Part shown: piece by piece, positions 1 to 9,439 of the stretch | Numbering within the stretch: position 1 is the stretch's first letter | Layout: each line of letters opens with the position of its first letter | NCBI GenBank assembly: GCA_030638785.1 | Contig: DAOWDY010000098.1 | Span: 1-29,304, forward strand | Source of the DNA: Candidatus Thorarchaeota archaeon | GTDB lineage: Archaea > Asgardarchaeota > Thorarchaeia > Thorarchaeales > Thorarchaeaceae | DNA: 29,304 bases | Reading direction: 5' to 3' | Notes under the pieces: model-generated | What the model was told of the DNA's origin: nothing | Databases searched by the model: none | What the model saw: only the letters and a program-made list of their open reading frames with translations | Made by a program: the position numbers and the translations under genes

Positions 1-3000
1 GCGCAGCTCGAAGTCCATTGTCAACGTCCAGATGGAGGAACCCCCTCCACCCCCAATTCGTGGTGGTATATTCATAGAAACTGTACTGGTTTGAAAGATT
101 AAGCTGTTGCCATGTTTCAAAATCATTTGAAATTTGAAACTCTACATTTTCCAAGTCAATGTCCTCAACGAAGACAATCATGAAATCCGTGTCATCAGTT
201 GCATCTCCACCTATCTCTTCCCACTCGCCAAAATCGACTACAGCAGTTGCGATGTTATTGAGTGCGATATAAGGACGCATCATGTAGATTTTACCACTTG
301 CATCACAGATGAATAGACTCTGATTCTCAGATCTCCACACAATGCCTTCACTGGTTATGTATCCCTGTTTCTCTACCTCGGGATTACCAATCTCATAATC
401 GAGTACATCTAATAATACACCATCTTGCGAATACTTCTTGATAGCTTCATAACCCAGTCCTGTTGTATATAGATACCCTTGGTCGTCGAACGCCATATAT
501 CTATCATATACTGAGGTAGTCCAGATATCAACTGGAGTTCCATTCTTAAAGAATCTCTGAATTCTTCCGTTAAACTCTTCACTTACATAGAGGAGGTCAT
601 CCGGACCTATCTCAATTCCGAATGGACCATTCAATTCACCTAAAGCAAATCCTAAACCCCCAAAGGAGTATCTGTAAGCACCTGCGTAATCGAATACAGA
701 AACTCGGTTATTCACTAATTCAGTAATATAGATTTGATATTCATCGACCGCGATATCCATGATTCCTCTTAGTTCTCCGGGATTTGGACCAAAACTTCCA
801 AAGCTGAAGTCCAAGATTCCTTCTGTGTCATAGAGATAGATCTTGCTATTCATACTATCATAGATGTATACTGTATCATCGTCATCAATTTCTACTCCCT
901 GGGCAACAGGAAAACCGCTACCTGGCAATGTCCAGTTTAATAGAAATTTACCTTCGGGTGAAAATTTGAAAACATATGGAGTAACATCGTCGGTGACATA
1001 GAAATTACCTTCAGAGTCAAAGGCGATGTCATATGCTCCAGATTGGTCTGCATGAGAATTATAGACTTCAGTGAGTTCGTATTCCTGTACTCCAAAACGC
1101 TGTATGCGATTATTGATGGGATCAAGAACAAGAATTCCTCCTTCGGGGTGGAATGCCATTCCTGCTGGGGCGATGAACTCCCCAAGGTTACTACCTAAGG
1201 AACCGAAAGATGATTCAAAATCACCAGAGGGGCTATACTTCTGAACCCTATTATGGTTCATATCCGCAACATAGATGCGTAAATCATCATCGACTATGAC
1301 GAATACTGGCAAATCCAAATCGCCCACACCAACCTGCATAATATATGTCCCATCTGCATCAAATTTCTGGACTCTATCGTTCTCTGTATCCGCGACGTAT
1401 AGCATACCCTCGCTATCGAAGGTAAGTCCACCTGGATAATCAAATTGTCCATTACCAGATCCCGGGCCGCCAATATCGAAGAGAAATGTTCCATTCGAGG
1501 CATCCATGACATTGATTCTATCATTGAGGAAGTCTGTTGCATAAAGCAATCCATCCCAGACAGCTACATCGTAGGCTCCAAAGAACTGTCCATCAGCTGA
1601 ACCATTCTCACTTGAAGAGTAGACAAACTCACCCTCCGAAGTGAACTTCTGGACTCTGCTATTCTGTACTTCCGCGACATAGATGAATCCATCTTCGTCA
1701 ATAGTGATACCTGATGGCATGTCAAATTGACCTGGTCCAGTACCGGTTTCGCCGAAGGTCATTATTGGTTCCATGGATTGAGATAATTGCGTGACTCGAT
1801 CGTTTTCATAATCTGCAATGAAGAAGGTACCATCTGGTGCCAAAGCAATATCAAAAGCTAGCTGAAATTCACCGAACTCTGTTCCAACATCGAAATCCCA
1901 CAATCCCTGGAAGGTAAATTGCTCTGTAGATTCAAATGTAGTTTCTTCGTTATCCCATGGGCCACCCAATGCGGATTCACCTCCTAAAGAAATTGTATCG
2001 TATGGAGGAGGAATTGTTCCGAATTCGAAGATACCGTAACCTTCCCAACCAAAGACTTTCCTATCGATGTATTCGTCTGCCTCATATCCAGTGTAGACTG
2101 AAGCGGGAGGCATAGAGATACCTCGCTCCCAGCTCTTGATACCTTGATTGAGTTTGCGCACATCAAAGTCTTCTGTAATGTGATTGTACTCAAAGACATA
2201 AACACCCTGACCATAGGCCGACGCTACAATCTCACCATATACATCATCATCTAAGTTCTGACTTGCTGTGACAGAAACCACGGGTGCCCAGATTGCCTCT
2301 CCACTAGTCCATTGTAGTTCGTAGCAATTCTTCAAACAAGGGCGTTCTTCAAAGAGGTAGACCTTGTTATCTTCACTCCCCGCAACAATCTCCAATCGTG
2401 TATCAGCATCACTGTCAACAACCGCCACTGAATTAACAACACCTGTGATTGTATCTCCTGAATCCCAGACTGGTTCAAAGTGAATCCAATGCTCATCCAT
2501 ACAATATGGATACGCAGAATGATCGATGTAATCAAAGACATACACCTTGTTATCCCAAGCACCTGCGATGATTTCATCATGAGAATCATGATCAATATCA
2601 TATGCCAAGACAGACCATATCTGTGCGTCAATGTGAAGGCCACTGTCCCATACTAATTCCCATTGATGTGATGGGGATGAAAAGTCGAATGGCTCAGAGG
2701 CGTCCCCCAGTTGCTCAAAGACATAGATTCGACCGTCAGCGCTTGCTGCGACAATCTCTAGCCTTCCGTTGTTGTCACTGTCCATGAAATCAACATCCAT
2801 TACGTCTCCATGGATGATTCCATCTCCAGCATCAAAAATTGGATAATACTGGAAGATTGCATCAACCCATCTATAGATGTGTACTTCTCTATCATTGAGA
2901 TATCCTCCAGCAGTTGCCATCCATTCTTTATCGTCAGATACTGCTATGGCATGTGTTGAACCCCTGATGTTGTTTGGTTCCCAAATTTTATCGTATTCGT

Positions 3001-3178
3001 TCGTATGATTGAACTCACCCTCCATTTGGTTGTTCACAGAGTCCTGCAAGTTATCAGACGAACTTTCAGTCTGGGATTCGGTGTCATTGATATTGTCAAT
3101 AGTCGCAGTTGGCATGAGTGCGATCAGCATTAAAGCAGCTAACACCAAAGTGAATAGTTTAGATCCCTGTCGTTTCAT
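1..3178 (-). CDS. Secreted FG-GAP plus NHL beta-propeller protein (3' end beyond window)
   Basis: Reading the minus strand from the ATG at 3178 gives one uninterrupted frame of about 1059 codons to the window edge, so the stop codon lies outside. The protein opens with a signal peptide (MKRQGSKLFTLVLAALMLIA). Residues about 60-340 hold VCBS/FG-GAP-like blades, with repeats such as DSDNNGRLEIVAASADGRIY and DSDADTRLEIVAGSEDNKVY. Residues about 430-920 hold roughly ten NHL-type blades of about 45 residues, for example GQFDMPSGITIDEDGFIYVA and FDSEGMLYVADTENDRVQKF. Such propellers are usually extracellular binding or scaffold modules; no catalytic motif is visible. The ATG overlaps the TGA of the upstream gene (ATGA, 3175-3178) and a GGAGGGTGG lies just upstream, so translational coupling with the thrombospondin-repeat protein is likely. 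A C-terminal membrane anchor may exist but is not in the window. The specific ligand is unknown. Confidence 0.88.
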   Translation of the reverse strand, partial: MKRQGSKLFTLVLAALMLIALMPTATIDNINDTESQTESSSDNLQDSVNNQMEGEFNHTNEYDKIWEPNNIRGSTHAIAVSDDKEWMATAGGYLNDREVHIYRWVDAIFQYYPIFDAGDGIIHGDVMDVDFMDSDNNGRLEIVAASADGRIYVFEQLGDASEPFDFSSPSHQWELVWDSGLHIDAQIWSVLAYDIDHDSHDEIIAGAWDNKVYVFDYIDHSAYPYCMDEHWIHFEPVWDSGDTITGVVNSVAVVDSDADTRLEIVAGSEDNKVYLFEERPCLKNCYELQWTSGEAIWAPVVSVTASQNLDDDVYGEIVASAYGQGVYVFEYNHITEDFDVRKLNQGIKSWERGISMPPASVYTGYEADEYIDRKVFGWEGYGIFEFGTIPPPYDTISLGGESALGGPWDNEETTFESTEQFTFQGLWDFDVGTEFGEFQLAFDIALAPDGTFFIADYENDRVTQLSQSMEPIMTFGETGTGPGQFDMPSGITIDEDGFIYVAEVQNSRVQKFTSEGEFVYSSSENGSADGQFFGAYDVAVWDGLLYATDFLNDRINVMDASNGTFLFDIGGPGSGNGQFDYPGGLTFDSEGMLYVADTENDRVQKFDADGTYIMQVGVGDLDLPVFVIVDDDLRIYVADMNHNRVQKYSPSGDFESSFGSLGSNLGEFIAPAGMAFHPEGGILVLDPINNRIQRFGVQEYELTEVYNSHADQSGAYDIAFDSEGNFYVTDDVTPYVFKFSPEGKFLLNWTLPGSGFPVAQGVEIDDDDTVYIYDSMNSKIYLYDTEGILDFSFGSFGPNPGELRGIMDIAVDEYQIYITELVNNRVSVFDYAGAYRYSFGGLGFALGELNGPFGIEIGPDDLLYVSEEFNGRIQRFFKNGTPVDIWTTSVYDRYMAFDDQGYLYTTGLGYEAIKKYSQDGVLLDVLDYEIGNPEVEKQGYITSEGIVWRSENQSLFICDASGKIYMMRPYIALNNIATAVVDFGEWEEIGGDATDDTDFMIVFVEDIDLENVEFQISNDFETWQQLNLSNQYSFYEYTTTNWGWRGFLHLDVDNGLRAA

Positions 3179-6100
3179 TTGGCACCACCCTCCTTTGTAG
3201 ACTTCTTCTTCATCGTCTTCTTCGTAGACTTCTTTGTGCTCTTCTTGCTAGTTTTCTTCTCAGGTCCTCCTCTGAGGTTTCTTAGCTTGCCAAATGTGAA
3301 ACGCAAAGCTGGTGGTGCGACCATTCCAGCTATGAAGCATGCTCCACCTATCACTGCTACAATCAACCAGAAGGGATAACCAGAGGTAATAGGGATGAGT
3401 GGGTCTCCACCTAACTGTAACTCATCATAGTCACTAATACCATCATTATCGCTATCACTTGAGGTTGGATTGGTTCCGTAGAGGTGAACTTCATCACCGT
3501 CTGTGATGTTGTCTGCATCTGAATCGGGGTTGTCAAAACCTCCAGGAGCTCCAGTCCAATGCCATGTACCGCTAGAGTCATTGCCAATAGGTAAGGGTAC
3601 CATCCAGGTTTTCTCAATGTAGAATTCTTCCCCATCTGAGAGACCGTCACTATCAAAATCGTACTCGAACCCATCTGCAATGCCGTTGTCATTCTCATCC
3701 CATTCCAATGGATTCAGACCATAGAGAATTTCCAGACCATCTGGTAGAAAGTCGTCATCCGTATCTGAATCGTTGATATCGGTTGGATACAATGGCCAGT
3801 ATGACACGTTATCCTGTGCCAAGAAGAACGCAGGCGGCGTCATGGATTCAGGAGGCGTGGTGTTTGCGCTCACTCCCTCCCAAGCTTCGAAGTTGTCCGG
3901 GATTTCATCACCATCAGTGTCATTAGAAAGCGGATTTGAAAATGTTACAAATATCTCATTGTAATCATTGATATTATCCCCATCAGAATCTGCAATGTCA
4001 GGACGGGTTCCGTATTGCAGTTCAAGTCCGTCATGTAAACCATCTGAATCGGTGTCGTACAAGGCAGGACAGGATTGGTAGCGTAGTTCAATGGAGAGAG
4101 CCTCGTATGGAAATGTAATGATGCTCACATTCTTCAGTATCATCTCTTGACCGTCGAGTAAAGTGTCCCCATCAGTATCGTTATTCAACGGGTCAAGTGG
4201 TACAGGGTCGTGTCCAGGCCAACCTAGCCCTAGGTAGATTTCTTGTGAGTCGGTGAGACCATCCGAGTCTGTATCTATGGTTAAAGGTGATGTTCCATGG
4301 TCAAGAACTTCATCACCATCACTGAGTGGTAGAGTCATGGTGCCATTCTCGTTCGGGTAGTCCAGTGAATCATGATCCGTGTCCCAGTCCAAGGGATTTG
4401 TATTATAGATTAGGAGTTCTTCTCCGTCGCCCAATCGGTCATCGTCTGTATCAAATACACGCGGGTTGGTCTTTGAAATGAATACTTCATATCCATCTTC
4501 CAGAATGTCATCATCAGTATCTGCCCGAAGTGGGTCCGTATGATAGATGAGAACTTCTTCGCCGTCCGTTAGGCCGTCGAGATCAGAATCCCTTTCCAGC
4601 GGATTAGTATAGAAGAAGAACAACTCTCGACCATCGGACAAACCATCGTGATCCGTATCATTGTTCAAGGGGTTTGTACCATACTTGAAGTACTCATCTC
4701 CGTCAAGAACTAAATCCTCATCGCAATCGGGGTTTCGCGGGTCTGTGGGCAGTTTCCAATCTTCGTAATCCGGTAGATTGTCATTGTCTGAATCTGGGTT
4801 CTGTGCATCGGTTCCCGAACCACGTGGGCCTATCAGTTCAATCCCATCTTTGAGGCCGTCGCTGTCTTGGTCCCCATTAGTTGGATCCCATTGTGGATCT
4901 CGGGCAAGCTCGTAACCATCTGTGACATACAAATCAACAGCTGTATCATTATCTGTATCGGGTTGACAAGGGTTAGTCTTGACAAGTTTCACCTCAGGAT
5001 AACCCTCAAGGTCGGGAATGGTTGCAATCTGACCCCTTACCTCAGTACCATCAAGTAAGTCCCAGATGAAAGTTTCAGTGGGGAAGAAGGGGTCGTTCGC
5101 ATCACCTGTGAATAACCATGCAACGCAGTCCTCATCTGTATCAGCATCTAATGGGTGCGTCCACCTGAAGTTGACATACTGGAATTGTTCGACTTCGGTT
5201 TCGTTCATGTACTCTACGCCGTTCTCCCACTCTTGCCCGTCAAGAAGTCCATCATTATCAGTGTCAGGGTTTAGCGGGTCAGTGCGGTCATCATAGTAGA
5301 GTGGTCCAATCTTGACTGAATCAACAGCCCCATAGGTACCCTTAGTTAGAGTGACATTGTAGACTGTGTTGATTTCATACCAATCAGAGAGAAGGTCTCC
5401 ATCTGTATCAAAGAGAAACGGAGAAGTCATGAACACCTTGACCTCCCAATAATCAGTGATGTTGTCTCGCTCAGTGTCGTTAAGCAAGGGATTTGTCTTG
5501 TATATGACATGCTCTTCATAATCCGTGAGACCATCATCATCCGTGTCAGTCTTCCAAGGTGCTGTATTCAATTCAAGCTCCAGTTTATCTGGAAGCCCAT
5601 CTGAATCTGTATCTGCTTTTGTCCAATCCAAGAATATGTTTACATCTGCAAGGACGAACTCTGATGTGTCTCCGTAGAGGGTTGATAGTCTCTGTTCAAA
5701 CTCATCAGGAAGGCCATCTGCATCAGTGTCGGTCAAGTCTGCAGCTTCAGTCCCCCATGACTCATCCTCCCATGAATGTGAGAGGTCTATAGTCGTCTGC
5801 CATGGGCCGCCGAAATTGGTTCCAAAGGATGTAAAGATTAGGTCGACTCCAAAATAGAGTGAGCAGTAGAGAGTGATGTAGATACCAACTGTCGATGTCG
5901 AGATATCACTCAGCGTATGGATAATGACCGGATCGGGGTCATCAGCTAAGGCCATGAGTGGCTCTTGTGCTATTTCTCCGGAAGTTTGTTCAAAAAGGAG
6001 TCCAATCATGAACGACCCTGAAAACACGCAAACCATGATTTCAATACTAATGGAAACACCCATGGTGATTTCGAAAAGGAGTGTTGAGAGCGAAGGAAGT

Positions 6101-7881
6101 CCTTGTCCTTGGTACTTCTTACTTATTTCAAACACGATGGACATTGTGAGCGTTATTGTAATTGACAACAACCCTGAGAACCAGTCCATGATTGTCCCGA
6201 TAACACCACCGGGACCTGCACTGAGAAAATTGCCTATACTCAATGCGAAATTAAGGTCCATCTCGAATCGTAGACCCCACTCACGTACATCGATGAAGGC
6301 ACGTTCAGTGTTTGACGCATCAAGTGGTGGAAATGCTAGTTCCATCCAGGCGTGACCAAAGAACTCTATGGTCAACTTGGCGGAAATTCCCTGAGCCCAG
6401 TCATTACCCAAAGGTAAGAACGCGCAGATGGCAAGGTCAATAGTCATCACTGGAATGACATCGATGAACTTGCGAATCTCTAAGAAACCATCTTCAGCGT
6501 CACCCAGGTCCTCCATATTAAGGCCGCCAAGAATAGCCTCATTCATGAAACTTTCAAAGGGCGTTTTATCTACTTCAAAGTCTGGAAGAAGTTTGATTCG
6601 TAGAACTGCTCCAAAGCTGGCAAAATTCGATCCCAGGTTTAGGGGAGTGCCCAGTCTGAAAAGGAACACTGGTACTAATCCAGTGATATCAGTCTGCACA
6701 GGAGTATTGATTATCCACTCAAAGAATTCTCCGATATATTCGTCGACCTCATACCACAAGTCAAGAATCATTTGATCGATCATCATCCATAGGTCAAACA
6801 TCTGACTTGGAAGTAGTAGTGGTATCACACTGGAGAAATCAAGATCTGCATCGATTGTAACATTATCAAGCCGTTCAAGAAACCAATCTCTAATCTCAAA
6901 TCTTGACCTATTTACAACTCCTTGAATGTACGTATTGAGTCTCTCAGCTGCATCAACATGAAGGCTCAAGGAGTGAAAACCAAGACCAATCATAACTTCG
7001 AGAACCGCATCGAGTAGCCATCCCATGGGTCCACCTATACCGCTAGTAGGAGCCATTTCTCGAAGATCAATGTAATCCTCATCTGCCGCTGGGACTCCCA
7101 GACGTATCACTGATTTCAGCTCTTCTCCTGTTTTATCGTACTGTTTTTCCTCTTCGATCCATGAATCTGTTAATGCAGGATTGTCAATTGGGTCAGGTAC
7201 GCTCTCGCCGGTGTATGTTTCAGGCATAACACCTTTTGCAAAGTATTCGTTGATGTTGTCTGAAAAATCGCAAAGTACAGTTTCTCGAAGGTGTTTTCCA
7301 GTTGTTACCCAAGATGGTTCTCCGGACATAGACATGGTATCAGCGATGGTCCAAAGAACAAACAGCCGGCCAAGACGAATATCGATGACCTCGGAATCAT
7401 CGAGGTGAAGGTTGGAGGCATTTCCAAGAAACTCTCGGATATTAGAGGCACTACCTACTCCAAAGATGTGATCAGTTTGTTTGTTGGGTAAGATTGATCC
7501 AGCAACAAGTTCCCACGTTACAAGTTCGTTTCGTATGAAGATTCCATCTTGGCAACTCTGGAAATAGTAAACCGCATAATCAGGTTGATATCTCTCCAAT
7601 TCTAATTCAAGGAGCAGGATAGATTCAATGTCGAAAGATTTGACATGGATGCCTTCCTCCAGCAGTGAAGTAATAGTACTTGGTACCATGCTTTTTGCTT
7701 CAATGCTCTCCTTGTCATAATAGATATGTACGAGAGCGGGATTGTATTCCTTTTGCTCACCTTCAACAGATTCAGGTATTGAAACTGCTGTAACTGGAGC
7801 AAACAATGATGGACAAATTAACATCATCATTGTGACAATAACAATAGCCTTACGAAGTCCAACCTTCTTATCAACTGACAT
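3175..7881 (-). CDS. Giant surface protein with about 26 thrombospondin type 3 repeats and C-terminal membrane anchor
   Basis: A 1568-aa protein. The ATG at 7881 was chosen because GGAGG lies 9 nt upstream and the residues that follow form a signal peptide (basic MSVDKKVGLRK, then a hydrophobic stretch ending near PVTA). A GTG at 8004 in the same frame lacks a ribosome binding site. Residues about 40-710 are an unrecognised ectodomain with several hydrophobic stretches. Residues about 712-1495 are calcium-binding thrombospondin type 3 repeats of the form DTDxDGLxDxxE, about 26 copies spaced 20-50 residues apart. A single transmembrane helix (about 1497-1520) is followed by a Lys/Ser/Thr-rich tail with repeated KKSTKK, presumably cytoplasmic. 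The expected role is a long, calcium-stiffened stalk on the cell surface. It is co-transcribed and ATGA-coupled with the propeller gene downstream, so the two products probably act together outside the cell. The N-terminal domain's function is unknown. Confidence 0.9.
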   Translation of the reverse strand: MSVDKKVGLRKAIVIVTMMMLICPSLFAPVTAVSIPESVEGEQKEYNPALVHIYYDKESIEAKSMVPSTITSLLEEGIHVKSFDIESILLLELELERYQPDYAVYYFQSCQDGIFIRNELVTWELVAGSILPNKQTDHIFGVGSASNIREFLGNASNLHLDDSEVIDIRLGRLFVLWTIADTMSMSGEPSWVTTGKHLRETVLCDFSDNINEYFAKGVMPETYTGESVPDPIDNPALTDSWIEEEKQYDKTGEELKSVIRLGVPAADEDYIDLREMAPTSGIGGPMGWLLDAVLEVMIGLGFHSLSLHVDAAERLNTYIQGVVNRSRFEIRDWFLERLDNVTIDADLDFSSVIPLLLPSQMFDLWMMIDQMILDLWYEVDEYIGEFFEWIINTPVQTDITGLVPVFLFRLGTPLNLGSNFASFGAVLRIKLLPDFEVDKTPFESFMNEAILGGLNMEDLGDAEDGFLEIRKFIDVIPVMTIDLAICAFLPLGNDWAQGISAKLTIEFFGHAWMELAFPPLDASNTERAFIDVREWGLRFEMDLNFALSIGNFLSAGPGGVIGTIMDWFSGLLSITITLTMSIVFEISKKYQGQGLPSLSTLLFEITMGVSISIEIMVCVFSGSFMIGLLFEQTSGEIAQEPLMALADDPDPVIIHTLSDISTSTVGIYITLYCSLYFGVDLIFTSFGTNFGGPWQTTIDLSHSWEDESWGTEAADLTDTDADGLPDEFEQRLSTLYGDTSEFVLADVNIFLDWTKADTDSDGLPDKLELELNTAPWKTDTDDDGLTDYEEHVIYKTNPLLNDTERDNITDYWEVKVFMTSPFLFDTDGDLLSDWYEINTVYNVTLTKGTYGAVDSVKIGPLYYDDRTDPLNPDTDNDGLLDGQEWENGVEYMNETEVEQFQYVNFRWTHPLDADTDEDCVAWLFTGDANDPFFPTETFIWDLLDGTEVRGQIATIPDLEGYPEVKLVKTNPCQPDTDNDTAVDLYVTDGYELARDPQWDPTNGDQDSDGLKDGIELIGPRGSGTDAQNPDSDNDNLPDYEDWKLPTDPRNPDCDEDLVLDGDEYFKYGTNPLNNDTDHDGLSDGRELFFFYTNPLERDSDLDGLTDGEEVLIYHTDPLRADTDDDILEDGYEVFISKTNPRVFDTDDDRLGDGEELLIYNTNPLDWDTDHDSLDYPNENGTMTLPLSDGDEVLDHGTSPLTIDTDSDGLTDSQEIYLGLGWPGHDPVPLDPLNNDTDGDTLLDGQEMILKNVSIITFPYEALSIELRYQSCPALYDTDSDGLHDGLELQYGTRPDIADSDGDNINDYNEIFVTFSNPLSNDTDGDEIPDNFEAWEGVSANTTPPESMTPPAFFLAQDNVSYWPLYPTDINDSDTDDDFLPDGLEILYGLNPLEWDENDNGIADGFEYDFDSDGLSDGEEFYIEKTWMVPLPIGNDSSGTWHWTGAPGGFDNPDSDADNITDGDEVHLYGTNPTSSDSDNDGISDYDELQLGGDPLIPITSGYPFWLIVAVIGGACFIAGMVAPPALRFTFGKLRNLRGGPEKKTSKKSTKKSTKKTMKKKSTKEGGAK

Positions 7882-7882
7882 T

Positions 7883-8020
7883 TCATAGAACCTCCGAGAA
7901 AGATTCAATATTAGAAAAACTAGGTTGAGAAAAAACGAGGTTAGTAGCGAAACGGGTGTTATGAGCATGAATACTTCTACTGATGCTAAGTGCATAGATA
8001 GCACTTACTACGAGACTCAT
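7883..8020 (-). CDS. Possible 45-aa leader ORF upstream of the TSP3 surface gene
   Basis: An ATG at 8020 with GGGAG 6-7 nt upstream opens a 45-codon frame (MSLVVSAIYALSISRSIHAH...). It ends in TGA at 7885-7883, two bases before the ATG of the 1568-aa gene. A TATA-like element at 8064-8072 would place the transcript start near 8041, giving this ORF a leader of about 20 nt. This arrangement fits a small co-translated leader peptide, or simply a ribosome loading site. The residues are unremarkable, rich in Ser, Ile and Val, with no recognisable domain. It could equally be 5' untranslated sequence that happens to be open; only its position, ribosome binding site and tight junction support it. Confidence 0.3.
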   Translation of the reverse strand: MSLVVSAIYALSISRSIHAHNTRFATNLVFSQPSFSNIESFSEVL

Positions 8021-8063
8021 CCTTATCTCCCAATACCTAACAAATGCACAACGTTAAGAATCC

Positions 8064-8072
8064 TATATATAA
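8064..8072 (-). promoter_or_regulatory. TATA box, probable promoter of the surface-protein operon
   Basis: The minus strand reads TTATATATA here, a strong archaeal TATA element. The predicted start, about 27 bp downstream near 8041, lies just ahead of the ribosome binding site and ATG of the possible leader ORF at 8020. The element is nearly symmetrical, so plus-strand use toward dinB cannot be excluded, but that would leave a leader of about 240 nt. Confidence 0.5.
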
Positions 8073-8338
8073 CAGTTATCGAATTTCTATTTACATTATA
8101 ATTGCTGATTCGTGAGATATTTCGGGGAGTCCGAAAAGAGTCGTGAACAAAAGAAGTGGTTGGATTGAGAAGATGTGAATCAGAACCATTAATGAATTAG
8201 TGTAAACTAGCTCGTTTAGATTACTGATTCTAATACATTCGGTCAACTCTCAGGGATGACAGAGTTCTTACAAATGGATTTTAGCCTTGGAGAATTTCTA
8301 AGCGCTTGCATGAGCAATATATGAGATGGGCTTAGTCA
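8073..8338. other. Intergenic region upstream of dinB
   Basis: About 266 bases between the surface operon promoter and dinB, with no convincing gene. It holds a perfect 6-bp inverted repeat (AACTCT/AGAGTT, 8245-8250 and 8261-8266, 10-bp spacer) that could be an operator. A TATA-like AATATAT near 8316-8321 is only about 20 bp before the dinB ATG, rather close for a normal start. No Shine-Dalgarno sequence is obvious before dinB. Nothing else was recognised. Confidence 0.4.
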
Positions 8339-9439
8339 ATGGACCGTTGGATAATGCATATAGATATGGACGCCTTTTTTGCGTCTGTAGAACAGTATAG
8401 GAACTACCCTGAGCTAGTTGGTCAACCTTTATGTGTTGGTCACGATCCCAAGAAGGGAAGTGGAAGAGGTGTAGTTCGCGCAGCCTCGTACGAAGCACGA
8501 GCTTATGGTATAAGGTCTGGTATGCCAGTTTCCCGGGCTTATCGTTTGTGCCCAGATGCTGTATTTGTATCAGGGGAGTTTTCAAACTATTCCCTTGCCT
8601 CAGATGAGTTCATGGCAATTCTTTCACGTTACGCTGATGATAGCCGTGTTCGTAGAGCAAGTATCGATGAAGCTTACATTGAGGTAACATTTGGTGTACA
8701 TGATTATGATTCCCCCGTAGAGATGGCAAAGGAGATCCAAGTAGTAATAAAACAAGAAACTAGTCTGCCATGTTCAATTGGTATTGCACCTAACATCTCT
8801 GTGGCAAAAGTAGCAACTGGGACAAAGAAACCTATGGGCATAACTATGGTAGGACCTGATCCCAAAGACGTATTGAATTTTCTCGCACCCATGGATGTTC
8901 AAGCATTGAATGGAGTGGGAGCTAAGACTGCTGAACGCCTTAAGAAGCATGGAATTGAAACGCTAAGCCAGATTCAAAAGATGACGATTACAGAATTATG
9001 GCCAGTTATGGGAAAAGGCTCTTCATGGATCCATCGTAGAGCTAGTGGGATTGATGATAGACCTCTCATAGATAACGGGCCACGAATTAGAAAATCAATC
9101 AGTAAAGATAGAACTTTCATGGTAGATGTTGAACCTGAATCTATTGGATACCTCCATGAAACCATTTCGGGGATTTGTAATAGAATCGCTGAGAAGCTCA
9201 AGAGAAAATCACTCCGATTTAAAACAGTCACTATCAAGGTTCGATATGGTGATTATACCACCATTCAGAGAAGTAAGAGTCTTCCAGTAAGTACTGATGA
9301 TGGGGCTCTCTTAGAGAAATTGGCTCTTGGCCTATTTGATCAAGAGAGAGATCAGACACAAAATGTTCGGTTACTAGGTGTAAAAGTCTCAAGTCTATCT
9401 GAGGATTCACAACAAGCAGCAATTACCGACTTTCTGTAG
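8339..9439 (+). CDS. dinB: Y-family DNA polymerase IV (DinB/Dpo4 type)
   Basis: A 366-aa translesion polymerase of normal family length. The N-terminal motif HIDMDAFFASVE supplies catalytic Asp9 and Asp11. Phe14 aligns with the steric-gate residue that excludes ribonucleotides. SIDEAY supplies Asp110/Glu111, the other palm acidic residues. SIGIAPNISVAKVAT (146-160) is the conserved palm motif. A helix-hairpin-helix lies at about 190-212 (LNGVGAKTAERLKKHGIETL), and residues about 250-350 form the little-finger domain. The last eight residues, QAAITDFL, fit a PIP-box (Q-x-x-I-x-x-F-L), the PCNA-binding tail expected in archaea, so the gene ends intact. An in-frame ATG at 8321 is followed by a stop, so 8339 is the first usable start. 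The 3' end overlaps the convergent DHp-protein gene by 17 bp. Role: bypass of damaged template bases during replication. Confidence 0.95.
   Translation: MDRWIMHIDMDAFFASVEQYRNYPELVGQPLCVGHDPKKGSGRGVVRAASYEARAYGIRSGMPVSRAYRLCPDAVFVSGEFSNYSLASDEFMAILSRYADDSRVRRASIDEAYIEVTFGVHDYDSPVEMAKEIQVVIKQETSLPCSIGIAPNISVAKVATGTKKPMGITMVGPDPKDVLNFLAPMDVQALNGVGAKTAERLKKHGIETLSQIQKMTITELWPVMGKGSSWIHRRASGIDDRPLIDNGPRIRKSISKDRTFMVDVEPESIGYLHETISGICNRIAEKLKRKSLRFKTVTIKVRYGDYTTIQRSKSLPVSTDDGALLEKLALGLFDQERDQTQNVRLLGVKVSSLSEDSQQAAITDFL

Noticed and set aside
1..3178. Region 1-3178 as non-coding or a pseudogene
   Set aside because: Translation of the minus strand from 3178 shows one continuous frame with regular propeller repeats; it only lacks a stop because the window ends.
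5924..6355. 143-aa plus-strand frame inside the TSP3 gene
   Set aside because: It lies antisense to a well-supported gene and its product shows no family resemblance or ribosome binding site.
7882..8004. Longer N-terminus for the TSP3 protein starting at GTG 8004
   Set aside because: No ribosome binding site precedes it, and it would bury the clear signal peptide and GGAGG-preceded ATG at 7881.
8041..8338. tRNA or small RNA in the gap before dinB
   Set aside because: No cloverleaf, T-loop motif or other recognisable RNA signature was found.
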